From CAVYWD01 sp963772225 (GTDB lineage: Bacteria; Myxococcota; Myxococcia; Myxococcales; UBA5297): a DNA stretch of 64,000 nt. Of this stretch, positions 17,440 to 25,397 are shown piece after piece (the stretch's first letter is position 1; each line of letters begins with the position of its first letter). Position numbers and translations under genes: made by a program. The notes under the pieces are model-generated. The model was not told the DNA's origin. It searched no databases and saw nothing but the letters and a program-made list of their open reading frames with translations. The stretch is from positions 2,480,001-2,544,000 of the forward strand of contig CAVYWD010000002.1 of assembly GCA_963772225.1 (NCBI GenBank), read 5' to 3'.

Positions 17440-18154
17440 TCAGTCGACGAGGAAATACTCCATGGTCGTGACCACCCGCACCACTTTGCGCTCGGGCCAG
17501 GAGGAGTCGCGGTCCGAGACCTCGAACAGCCCTTGCGAGGCGGTGCGGATGCCGCCGACCTGGCTGCCGGAGTCCTTGGCGAACTTCGACGCCGCTTCGC
17601 GCGCCGCGCGCGTCGCCTCCTCGATCATCTCGGGCTTGATGGCGTTGAGGCCCTGGAAGAGGAACTGCGGGCGGCTCTCCCAGTCCTGGATGATCATGAC
17701 GCCTTGGCTGACGAGCGAGCCGGCCTCGCCCATGGCCTTCTTCACCCGGGCGACGTTTTTCGAGCGCACAGTGACCACCGCCTGCGCGACGTAGCGCAGC
17801 GCGCTGCCGCCAGGCTCCTTCGCGTCCTCGGCCTTGAGGTCGGCGATGCGCGGGACGCCGAAGGAGGAGATCCTCGCGCTTGAAGCCGTTTCGCTCGAGG
17901 TACGCGGCGACGAGGGCGCTCTTCGCGTCAATCTGCCGCTGCACCGGCGTGAGCTCCGCCGCAGTCTCCTTGAAGGCGATGGGCCAGATGGCGAGGTCGG
18001 CGTCCACCTCGCGCTCGGCGAGGCCGCGGACCGTGACGTAGCGCTGGGTTCGGCTCTTGGCGATGGCGCTCCCGACCTCGGCTCCGGCGGCGGCGAGGCC
18101 GAGGCCGACGAAGAGGCCGAGGACTGCGGCGGCGGGGAGGGAGGTGCGGTTCAT
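17440..18154 (-). pseudogene. SIMPL-domain (DUF541) periplasmic protein, frameshifted
   Basis: A SIMPL/DUF541 protein, usually exported and of unclear role. The N-terminal part starts with a signal peptide (MNRTSLPAAAVLGLFVGLGL) and continues YVTVRGLAEREVDADLAIWP, the SIMPL opening. Near 17872 the reading frame changes: the part ending ERNGFKRED is followed, in another frame, by ISSFGVPRIADLKAED and the C-terminal half to YFLVD at 17440. One deleted or two inserted bases would join them into about 238 aa. The ATG at 18154 follows GAGG. The gene ends 11 nt before the VWA gene on the same strand and may be its upstream partner. Error or real decay cannot be told apart here. Confidence 0.7.
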
Positions 18155-18201
18155 GGGGGAGGCCTCTTGTGTGGAGCCTTGATCCGCGGCGGGCGAGCGG
18201 C

Positions 18202-18217
18202 GCGATTCTATCGCCTG
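18202..18217 (+). repeat. Direct repeat left of the AAA cassette
   Basis: GCGATTCTATCGCCTG, matching 20554-20569 at 15 of 16 positions in the same orientation. It lies 48 bases upstream of the SIMPL start codon. The two copies bracket the lower-GC AAA/TOPRIM-like gene pair. Confidence 0.5.
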
Positions 18218-18481
18218 GGGCGCGCAGGCGGCGATGACCTCCCTCCGCGAAAACGAGGAGCACGCCCAAGCAAGGCAGCTCGACGAGGGCACGTCCGCGC
18301 TGGTCTGATCAAGCTGAGCGTGACTTGGGCCCTGCTTCGACGTCATGGCTTTGAAGGAACCGCTCGTACAAGCGGGAGGTGTAGAGTGAGCGAACAGAAT
18401 AATACCAGGGACGCCGCTTGCCGGAACGCCCTGCTCCCTGATAACCGCATCCTGCCACATCTTGGCTCGTGAGGTCAGGAC

Positions 18482-19672
18482 ATGAGATCGAGCAGTAGGA
18501 CAAAGGGCCTGGGCACTTTGCGCCTGACCAAGGTCAAGATGGACGGCTTCAAGGCAGTGAAGTCGTCCGGCTATGTGGAGCTCCAGCCTTTGACCCTGTT
18601 CATTGGGCGAAACGGAGCCGGAAAGAGCTCGTTCATCGAGGCGCTGCAATGGTTGCAAGACTCCTTCTTCTTTGGCCTGCTTGATGCCACGGAGTCGCGC
18701 TTCCGGTCCTACGAACACCTCCGCAACAAGCGCTCTAAAGAGACAAGACTTCACCTGGAATTCGAGTCGCGATCGGGGCGCCCGGTTTACTATGATTTGA
18801 CCGTCGGCAAGGTGGCGGGCCAATCATTCCGCCCCATCGTCCTCGACGAATCGCTGCGCTTCGGCCGCGCAAAGGGTCAGAAAGCAATCATCAGCACTCG
18901 CAAGGGCATAAAAGGGCCGGTCTGGCGCAAGGTTTTCGGCGGCACGTCCGTGCGAGAAGCCGATGCTCTCGGCATCTATGCTGCATCCGTCAACGCTCAT
19001 CCCTCCATTCGGGCAATGTCCGATTGGCTGCGCGGGATTGTCACGCTGCGTTTGAGTCCCACATCCATGCGTTGGGAGTCATCTCTCGAGCCGCGGCGCG
19101 GGGCGCAGCTCGACGAAGAGGGAGCGCGCCTCCCTGGATTGCTCGCGTCGCTCAATGAAACGCAGCGGGCCTGGGTAAGAGAGAAGATATCCACCGTCAT
19201 CGGTGGGCTTCGAGACGTCGGCGTCAAGCGAACGGAACCATCTCGAGGCTATGTCCGCGCAACCGAGGTCATGAAATGGCCTGGAGGCAGCAAATCCCTC
19301 GATATTCCAGCGTGGATGCTGTCCGAAGGCACGCGCCGCATGACCGCGCTCTTCGCGCTGCTGGCGGCAAGGCCGCGACCGACTCTCTTGCTCGTGGAGG
19401 AGATCGAGAACGGACTGGACCCTTGGACGTTGGAACATATCTTCGCGGAGCTCAGGGACGCCAGCGTCAACGGAACCCAGGTCATCGTGACGACTCATTC
19501 CCCATTCTTGCTTGATCATGTGGATGTGAGCGAGGTCATCCACGTTCAAAGGGCCAAGGGCGACTCCTCGTACAAGCCAATTGCCGAGTACAAAGATGTG
19601 ACGCGATTCGGGGACGTCGTAGCCCCGGGCGCCATGTACATTGCCGGGTACTATTCGGGGAAGTCCGAATGA
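18482..19672 (+). CDS. AAA/ABC-type ATPase of a two-gene defence-like module
   Basis: A 396-aa SMC/ABC-like ATPase of the AAA_15/AAA_21 type (OLD, RloA and AbiL-like). It shows Walker A GRNGAGKSS at residues 42-50, the signature LSEGTRR near 277, Walker B LLLVEEIENGLDP near 301-313, and the switch His in TTHSPFLL near 337-344. A central segment of about 200 aa replaces a coiled coil. There is no fused TOPRIM nuclease, unlike OLD. The next gene overlaps by ATGA, so the two form a coupled pair. By analogy with OLD-like, PARIS and AbiL systems, the ATPase may sense phage and license its partner. Specific function is inferred. Confidence 0.82.
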   Translation: MRSSSRTKGLGTLRLTKVKMDGFKAVKSSGYVELQPLTLFIGRNGAGKSSFIEALQWLQDSFFFGLLDATESRFRSYEHLRNKRSKETRLHLEFESRSGRPVYYDLTVGKVAGQSFRPIVLDESLRFGRAKGQKAIISTRKGIKGPVWRKVFGGTSVREADALGIYAASVNAHPSIRAMSDWLRGIVTLRLSPTSMRWESSLEPRRGAQLDEEGARLPGLLASLNETQRAWVREKISTVIGGLRDVGVKRTEPSRGYVRATEVMKWPGGSKSLDIPAWMLSEGTRRMTALFALLAARPRPTLLLVEEIENGLDPWTLEHIFAELRDASVNGTQVIVTTHSPFLLDHVDVSEVIHVQRAKGDSSYKPIAEYKDVTRFGDVVAPGAMYIAGYYSGKSE

Positions 19673-20487
19673 GCGCTCGCCAGAGGATGGTCGTCGGCCT
19701 GTTCGCGGAGGGATCCCGCGCGACGGACCCTTTCCTCGACGCCTTCGGCGAGATCTGGCGCCGAATCACCGCGCATTGCGGACACTCGGCCGACGTCAGG
19801 GTCTTCGCCTTCGACAAGGGGCACATCGTTCGTCTGAGACCCGAGACAATCCCGATACGGGCGGCGGCGACGAGACTTGCGAGGAAGGCCGGGCGCACGC
19901 ACCCGCTTCCAGGCGGCGAGCCTCTCGACGTCCTGCTCGCCCGGACCATCGCCGGCGAGCGCCTCGAGCGCGTACTTCTCGCGTTCGACAGGTTCCCATC
20001 GAACCAGCAACTGACGGAGGACGAACGTCGTCGGCCGTGCCAGATGAGGGCAGAGGTTGCGTTCGTCTTGGGCCACCTTTCAGCGAGTCCCAGGCTTCCC
20101 GAACGGTTCAGGGCGAGCGCGAGTCGCTTACAAAGGCGATATGCCTCGGACGGGGAACTCCTGCCGCGGGATCGCGCGAATGAGTGCATGGAGATCGTCT
20201 TCATGGATCCCATGTTCGAGGCTATTCTGGTTTCTGACGAGACGACCGTGCGCAAAGCGCTGGGATTTGACTCCCGACCCAAGGATTGGCCTAAGTTCAA
20301 GACTCGCGAGCGCGCCCTCGACAAACTTGTCTTGGACCCGGCCGTGGAATGCAGCGAGCACCGTTCGGGCGCGTACCTTGCCGCCAAGGCCAAGTGGGGT
20401 CTTCAATTCCTCAAGGCCGCAAGCGACCGAGCGGCCCTCTGGGAACACCCAATCGCACGGCGGGTGTGCAGGATCCTTGCGGCTTGA
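19669..20487 (+). CDS. TOPRIM/DUF4276-like partner of the AAA ATPase
   Basis: A 272-aa protein coupled to the ATPase gene by a 4-base overlap. The N-terminus reads VVGLFAEGSRATDPF, resembling the GxxEGxTE loop that opens TOPRIM-like RloB/DUF4276 proteins. A likely metal motif LLAFDRFP sits near residue 103. The segment MEIVFMDPMFEAILVSD near 178-194 resembles the family's xPxxExWLLAD region. I could not name an exact family. Candidate roles are an RNA- or DNA-cutting effector triggered by the ATPase. GC is lower than the surrounding genome, matching its partner. Confidence 0.6.
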   Translation: MSARQRMVVGLFAEGSRATDPFLDAFGEIWRRITAHCGHSADVRVFAFDKGHIVRLRPETIPIRAAATRLARKAGRTHPLPGGEPLDVLLARTIAGERLERVLLAFDRFPSNQQLTEDERRRPCQMRAEVAFVLGHLSASPRLPERFRASASRLQRRYASDGELLPRDRANECMEIVFMDPMFEAILVSDETTVRKALGFDSRPKDWPKFKTRERALDKLVLDPAVECSEHRSGAYLAAKAKWGLQFLKAASDRAALWEHPIARRVCRILAA

Positions 20488-20553
20488 ACGAGGGGACTTC
20501 GGAGCCATGCCTCTCCCGGGAAGGTTCTCCGCCTTGATTTCGGCGAGGATTGA

Positions 20554-20569
20554 GCGATTCTATTGCCTG
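20554..20569 (+). repeat. Direct repeat right of the AAA cassette
   Basis: GCGATTCTATTGCCTG, 15/16 identical to 18202-18217. It contains the TAG stop of the DUF5682 gene (20560-20562, minus). Confidence 0.5.
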
Positions 20570-22899
20570 TCCGGTGAATCTGTGCCGGCCTGTCCGGCCT
20601 GCAGCAGCCCAAACCGCCGCATTCGCTCGTCCACCTCGGCGTCGATCCGACGCCCCTCGGCCACGACCTCGGCATTGGCTTCCAGGCTCAAGAGCTGCCC
20701 GCCGGCGCCGGCGTGGCCGTAGCGCGCGGCGAGCCGCTCGGCTACCGCGGCCTTCTCGCGCGGCGGGAAGTAGCTGAAGGCGAGGCGCAGCGACGGCAGG
20801 CCCATCAGGAAGTCCACCTCGCCGAGGCCGCTCAAGACCTCGTCCACGGCCGCGAGCACGCCTTCGCCGTGCGCGGTCTCCTCGCGCGCCAGGGCGAAGA
20901 GCCCGGCGAGGAAGTCGCCGAAGGTCGCCGGCAGGGCCGCCTGCTTCACCGCGCGCACCGCGGCTGCGGTCGAGCCCTCGCCGTCGCCGAGCTTCCCTAA
21001 GGACCAGAGCGCGCCCAGGCAGGCGCCGCGCACGTCGGGCGGCGCGTCGGCGGCGTGAGCACGGCGGGCGAACACCGGGGCCGCGTCGGGCCGGGCGCGC
21101 ACCGCCGGCGTGCGCATCGCGTCGCGCAGCGAGCGCACCGCGGCGACCGGCCGGCCGTCGGCGCTCGCCGCGCCGCTCAGGTTCTCCAGGAGCCAGAGGC
21201 CGCGCTCGTAGGCCTCGCCCACCGCCTCGCCCAGCTCCGGGCGGCCCTTGGCGCCGAAGAGGACGTCCTGCGTCCAGAGCCCGAGCAGCCGCGCCAAGGC
21301 TTCGCCCAGCCGGCCCAGGTCGGTCTCCGCGCGCGCGTGCCGCTGCACCTGGGCGAGCGCGCGCGCGGTGAGCGAGTCGACGCCGATGAAGACCGCCTCG
21401 CCCAGGAGCGCCGCGAGCTGGCTCAGGTCGAGCTGCTCGGCGAGGAGCGCCTCCTCCAGCCGCCGCGCGGCCGCGGTCTCGAGCGTCGCTCCGAAGGACG
21501 CGGCCTCGATGAGCGCGCTCAGGCTGAGCTCGTGGCGCGCCACCGTCCAGAGCTCCTGAAGCACGGGGTCGGTGGTCCAGGTGGGGCCGCGCTCGCGCGC
21601 GAAGCCGGGGATCTGCAGGACGCGCAGCCGGTGCAGCACGCGGCTCTTCGCCAGGTCCTTTGCCTGATGCAGCTCGAGCTCGATGGCGCGCGCGCCGCCT
21701 CGAGGCGAGAGGTCGTTGCGGGCGAGCTCGGCCTCCACGTCGCCGAGGAGCGCCGGGCGCGGGGTCGAGTCGTGGAGCTGCCCCTCCCGCGCTCCTGAGA
21801 GCGCCCTCAGGACCTCGACGAGCAGCGCGTCCGTTTCGCGGCGCACGAACCCGCGCTCGGACCAGGGCAGCGGAGCGTCGAGCGACTGCTTCACGAGTGC
21901 CGAGGCGAGGCCGTCGAGCAGGTCGGTCCGGCGCAAGGTGTCGTGGCCTCGCATCCGCGCCAGCCCCTGGGCGAGCGTCATGGCCGCGATGAGGTCTGCT
22001 GCGGAGACGGCCTGGCCCTTCTCCCGCAGGCGCGCGACCAGGTCCTTGAGCGCGCGCTCTGGCGCCCCGCGCGGGCCGTGCGTGAAGACCGCGTCGTAGA
22101 AGCCCGGGGACGGCATCCCCGACTCGTAGCCGGCGAAGGCATCGAGCCGGTGGTACGACCAGGGCACGAGGTAGCTCTTGGCGCTCTCGGAGGCGGGCAC
22201 CTCGGGCCAGTCGGAGCTGCCTCCCGGCGAGAGGCCCTCGAGCGCCGGCGCGTGGAAGCCGCCGCAGACGACGAGGACGTTGCCGCTGGTCCGAGCCAGC
22301 GCGGCGCGGATCCAGGCGCGCATGGACTCCTCGCGCGGGGCGTCGCGCTCGGACGCGGGCTCGCCGCCGCGCGAGGCGACGAAGTAGGCCTGGAGTCGAT
22401 CGCCCAGCGCCTGGAGGCCCGCGTCGCCGTCGCTCGGGCCCTCGAAGAGGTGGTCCCAGAGCGCGTCGTAGCCGCCGATGTGGAAGCGCTCGCAGAGCTC
22501 CTCGACGGCGCGGGCGCGGCGGCGGTCGTGGTCGCCGTAGCGGTTGGTCACGCCGTGGAACGCCGGGTGCCAGGCGGGCAGGTCCATGAAGCGGACTTCG
22601 GCGCCCGCAGCTGCGCCGAGCGTCAGGGCCTGGTACTCGGGCGAGTACTCGCAGAACGGCGTCCAACAGGACTCGGTCTTGCTGCCCTGGCCGCGGTGAT
22701 AGGTGAAGACCGCGAAGGGAAGCCGGTGCGGCAAGAGCAGCTCTTGGAGCCGCGGGTTCATGTCCGCCGGGCCTTCGATGAGGACGACGCTGGGGCGCAG
22801 CGAGTCGATGCGCGCCGCCGCGAGCCGCGCGCAGGCGGGGCTGTGGTGGCGCACGCCGAGGATGTGGAGCCGAGAGCCCGCGTCGGACACGGCGCTCAC
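20560..22899 (-). CDS. DUF5682 protein (YehM-like)
   Basis: A 779-aa protein of the DUF5682 family, usually found beside MoxR and VWA genes. It opens with the family hallmark LHILGVRHHSP at residues 11-21 and VVLIEGPADMN near 38. With later motifs such as VCGGFHAPAL near 200, this recalls the EreA/TraB-like fold. The rest is a long helical region. The GTG at 22899 is chosen because its GTGA overlaps the MoxR stop, indicating translational coupling; this is a shorter protein than the open frame allows. E. coli YehM is the probable counterpart. Biochemical role is unknown; it may be the substrate or effector handled by the MoxR/VWA pair. Confidence 0.8.
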   Translation of the reverse strand: MSAVSDAGSRLHILGVRHHSPACARLAAARIDSLRPSVVLIEGPADMNPRLQELLLPHRLPFAVFTYHRGQGSKTESCWTPFCEYSPEYQALTLGAAAGAEVRFMDLPAWHPAFHGVTNRYGDHDRRRARAVEELCERFHIGGYDALWDHLFEGPSDGDAGLQALGDRLQAYFVASRGGEPASERDAPREESMRAWIRAALARTSGNVLVVCGGFHAPALEGLSPGGSSDWPEVPASESAKSYLVPWSYHRLDAFAGYESGMPSPGFYDAVFTHGPRGAPERALKDLVARLREKGQAVSAADLIAAMTLAQGLARMRGHDTLRRTDLLDGLASALVKQSLDAPLPWSERGFVRRETDALLVEVLRALSGAREGQLHDSTPRPALLGDVEAELARNDLSPRGGARAIELELHQAKDLAKSRVLHRLRVLQIPGFARERGPTWTTDPVLQELWTVARHELSLSALIEAASFGATLETAAARRLEEALLAEQLDLSQLAALLGEAVFIGVDSLTARALAQVQRHARAETDLGRLGEALARLLGLWTQDVLFGAKGRPELGEAVGEAYERGLWLLENLSGAASADGRPVAAVRSLRDAMRTPAVRARPDAAPVFARRAHAADAPPDVRGACLGALWSLGKLGDGEGSTAAAVRAVKQAALPATFGDFLAGLFALAREETAHGEGVLAAVDEVLSGLGEVDFLMGLPSLRLAFSYFPPREKAAVAERLAARYGHAGAGGQLLSLEANAEVVAEGRRIDAEVDERMRRFGLLQAGQAGTDSPDRQ

Positions 22900-24032
22900 C
22901 CCGGCAGAAGGTGGCGGGCCTCGTACAGCGCGCGCCACTGCTCGCCGCTGCGGCCCTGGACGCGCTGCTCGAGGAAGGCGCGCAGGCGCTTCAGGTCGTC
23001 CTTGTTGTCCTTGGCGGCGGTGCCGGCCAGGTGCTCGACGATGTCCGCGGCGCCGCCCGCGTCGCGGCGCAGGAACCAGCCTCGCACACCGACCGCGTGG
23101 GCCACGGCCACGGCCTCGGCGGTGGAGAGCACCGAGGAGAGCTTCTCCATGGGCCGGCCGTCGGTGGACTCGCCCAGGCGCAGCTCGCGGAAGGTCGCGA
23201 CCAGCACCTCGATTAAGTCGTCGGGCGGGGCGAGCGGGACGCCGCTCTTCTCGAGCAGGCGCGCCGACTCGCGCTTGACGAGCGCCAGCTCGGTGGCGAA
23301 GTCGCCGATGGGAAAGACGGTCTCGAAGTTGAAGCGGCGCTTCAGGGCGGCGCTCATCTCGTTCACGCCGCGGTCGCGGGTGTTGGCGGTGGCGACCACG
23401 TTGAAGCCTTCGGCGGCGAAGAGCATTCCGTCCGGTCCCTCGAGCTCGGAGACGGCGAGGACGCGGTCGGAGAGCACCGAGAGGATGGCGTCCTGCACCT
23501 CGAGCGGGCAGCGGGTGATCTCCTCGAAGCGGACGATGCGCCCCTCGCGCATGCCTTTGAAGAGCGGCGCCGGCACCAGGGCGCGCGGCGTGGGGCCCTC
23601 GGAGACGAGGAGGGCGTAGTTCCAGGAGTACTTGATTTGGTCCTCGGTGAGCGACGCGCCGCCCTGGATGGTGAGCGTGGAAACGCCGCTGATGGCGGCG
23701 GCGAGGAGCTCGGAGAGCAGCGACTTCGCAGTGCCCGGCTCGCCCACGAGGAGCAGGCCGCGGTTCGTGGCGAGCGTCACCATGGCGCGGTCGACGAGGG
23801 AGGGGTTGCCCACGAACTTGGGCGTGAGCCCTTGCGCCTCGTCGCCCAGGATGAAGCGGCGCACCGCGCCCATCGACAGACGCCAGCCGGGCGGGCGAGG
23901 GGACTTCTCCTTTTCGTCCTGGGCCGTGAGGCGCGAGAGCTCGTCGGCGTAGAGGTGCTCGGCGGGCGGCCGCTGCATGGCGGTCGTGGGCGCGGCGGCG
24001 TCTTTCGCGGGCTTCTTCGGCGAGGAGGCCAT
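22896..24032 (-). CDS. MoxR-family AAA+ ATPase (YehL-like)
   Basis: A 378-aa MoxR-type AAA+ chaperone ATPase. Walker A is GEPGTAKS at residues 97-104, Walker B with neighbours is IVRFEEITRC near 166-175, sensor 1 is VVATANTRDRG, and the arginine-finger region LKRRFNFE follows. MoxR ATPases work with VWA proteins to remodel or metal-load a client; the VWA gene is downstream on the same strand. The ATG at 24032 is set by a GGAG nine bases upstream. Its stop overlaps the DUF5682 start. The first 50 residues are a charged, disordered leader. In order and content it corresponds to E. coli yehL. Confidence 0.88.
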   Translation of the reverse strand: MASSPKKPAKDAAAPTTAMQRPPAEHLYADELSRLTAQDEKEKSPRPPGWRLSMGAVRRFILGDEAQGLTPKFVGNPSLVDRAMVTLATNRGLLLVGEPGTAKSLLSELLAAAISGVSTLTIQGGASLTEDQIKYSWNYALLVSEGPTPRALVPAPLFKGMREGRIVRFEEITRCPLEVQDAILSVLSDRVLAVSELEGPDGMLFAAEGFNVVATANTRDRGVNEMSAALKRRFNFETVFPIGDFATELALVKRESARLLEKSGVPLAPPDDLIEVLVATFRELRLGESTDGRPMEKLSSVLSTAEAVAVAHAVGVRGWFLRRDAGGAADIVEHLAGTAAKDNKDDLKRLRAFLEQRVQGRSGEQWRALYEARHLLPG

Positions 24033-24167
24033 GCGGTTCGGCTCCGGGAAGTCGCGGGCGGGATGGGCCGCGCCGCGAGGGCGAAGCCTACCCGAAGCGC
24101 GGAGCGCGCGTCGCCGGGCGGCTGCCGGCCAGGCGCTCGGAATCGAGGCTCGAGCTCCAGCCCGCAT

Positions 24168-24228
24168 AGTCCCTTCGGCGCGAGACCTTGCACAGATTGG
24201 CAAAGATTTCAGGTTTCAGGCCCCAGGC
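24168..24228 (+). repeat. Dispersed repeat, copy 2
   Basis: Imperfect copy of 9546-9606 in the same orientation. It lies about 135 bases upstream of the MoxR start codon. The region from 24033 to 24413 otherwise holds no gene. Confidence 0.55.
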
Positions 24229-24413
24229 AAAGCCCAGGGCGGCGCGCTGCGGAGGTCCGGCGGCGACGGCAAACGGAGCTCGTTTCTCGCCGCGCGGGCA
24301 CGTTTGGGCGTCCACCACGCTTGGCCTCAACCCTCGATCAAAAAGAATTCAAACCGCGATAGAGAAAATTGAATCTTGCGCCCCCCCGCGACCAACGGCG
24401 AAGCGCCTTGCAA

Positions 24414-24635
24414 TCACGGCTCCACCTTGCAGGTTTGCTGCCGGCTCTCCCGAATTTTGAGGGCGCCCGTCGGGCAGAAGGAGGCGCAGTGCGCACACGA
24501 GGCGCAGCGGTGCGCTCGTTCGGAGACGAACCGGGGGGCGGCGGCTCCCTCCATGACCAGGACGGAGATAGGGCATTCCTGCACGCACGCGCCGCAGCGC
24601 GTGCAAAGGGCTTCGTCCACCGTCAACACATTCAT
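24414..24635 (-). CDS. Two [4Fe-4S] ferredoxin-like protein
   Basis: A 73-aa ferredoxin with two complete cluster motifs, CTRCGACVQECP (residues 11-22) and CASCAHCASFCP (44-55). It carries electrons in the cytoplasm. The opening MNVLTVDEALC and the tail CPTGALK closely resemble the N-terminal ferredoxin module of iron-sulfur nitroreductases, but the flavin domain is absent. It could be a truncated nitroreductase or a true small ferredoxin. It lies divergent from the ferritin-like gene. GC is normal. Confidence 0.8.
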   Translation of the reverse strand: MNVLTVDEALCTRCGACVQECPISVLVMEGAAAPRFVSERAHRCASCAHCASFCPTGALKIRESRQQTCKVEP

Positions 24636-24867
24636 CTCGTCGCCTCCGCCGTACCCTCGCGCGCAAAGGCTTCTCTAACGACGCATCCCGCCCCGCGCCC
24701 CTTCTCTCCCAGCGCCGTCAAGGATGGCTCCCGAGCTCATGAAGGCGATGTTCGGTGGCGCTCGAAATCGCGCCCGCAGCATTCTGGTGCGCGTCGAATG
24801 TGCGGGGACTACGTTTGCGATCGATCCAGTGCGAACGCGAAGCGCTCACGAGAAAGGAAGATTGCCC

Positions 24868-25305
24868 ATGACGGCGAAGCGGAATCAGGAGAAGCTCGTG
24901 GAAATTCTGAGGTCGTGGCAGCACATCGAGAACCGCGGGATCGCCCAGACCGCGGAGATCATGGACAAGACGAACAATCCGTTCATCCGCTTGGTCATGG
25001 AGATGATCCAGCGCGACTCGGCCACGCACCACCGCGTCCAGCAGTTCATCATCGACAGCCTCGAGGAGGAGGCGGTCACGTTCTCGGTCGAGGACCTGGA
25101 AGAGATCTGGGACGCCCTCCAGTTGCACCTCGAGTCGGAGAAGAAGAGCGGGGAGCTGGCGGCGGCGGCGCAGAAGGCGCTCGTCGGCGGCAAGGACGCG
25201 ATTCAGGGATACTTGCTCGAGTACCTCGCCGCGGACGAGAAAAAGCACGACAAGCTTCTCGAGGACTTGGCCGCGGTCAAGCGAGGAATGTACAAGAGCG
25301 CCTGA
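24868..25305 (+). CDS. Ferritin-like helical protein
   Basis: A 145-aa all-helical protein that reads as a ferritin-like/rubrerythrin-type bundle. Possible ligands include E and H residues in EILRSWQHIENRG (helix 1), DSATHHRVQQFI (helix 2), LHLESEKKS (helix 3) and LAADEKKHDKLL (helix 4). The spacing of ExxH pairs suits a di-iron site but is not exact, so metal binding is inferred. The ATG at 24868 has AAAGGAAG eight bases upstream. It is divergent from the ferredoxin gene, and the two may share a stress-related role. Confidence 0.6.
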   Translation: MTAKRNQEKLVEILRSWQHIENRGIAQTAEIMDKTNNPFIRLVMEMIQRDSATHHRVQQFIIDSLEEEAVTFSVEDLEEIWDALQLHLESEKKSGELAAAAQKALVGGKDAIQGYLLEYLAADEKKHDKLLEDLAAVKRGMYKSA

Positions 25306-25397
25306 GGCGCGGCGCGCGCGTCGGCCGGCGTCGCTGGGGAATCCTGGCCCGCGCCGGCCCCGGACGGGCACGCGGCCGCTCGCGGGCTTCGCGCTCG

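Larger units (their letters stand above)
18218..20553 (+). mobile_element. Candidate inserted defence cassette
   Basis: About 2.3 kb carrying only the AAA ATPase and its partner, on the strand opposite to the surrounding minus-strand cluster. A 60-base sample (18781-18840) is about 58% GC, against 75% at 15361-15420. A 16-bp near-perfect direct repeat lies at each edge. There is no integrase or transposase. The bases from 18218 to 18481 hold no supported gene and probably contain the cassette promoter. Confidence 0.5.

Noticed and set aside
13350..17471. A 1373-codon plus-strand open frame
   Set aside because: Shadow of the SWIM, kinase and VWA genes; composition is typical of an antisense or shifted frame.
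18482..20487. Prophage or integrative element
   Set aside because: No integrase, structural or replication genes; only a two-gene module is present.
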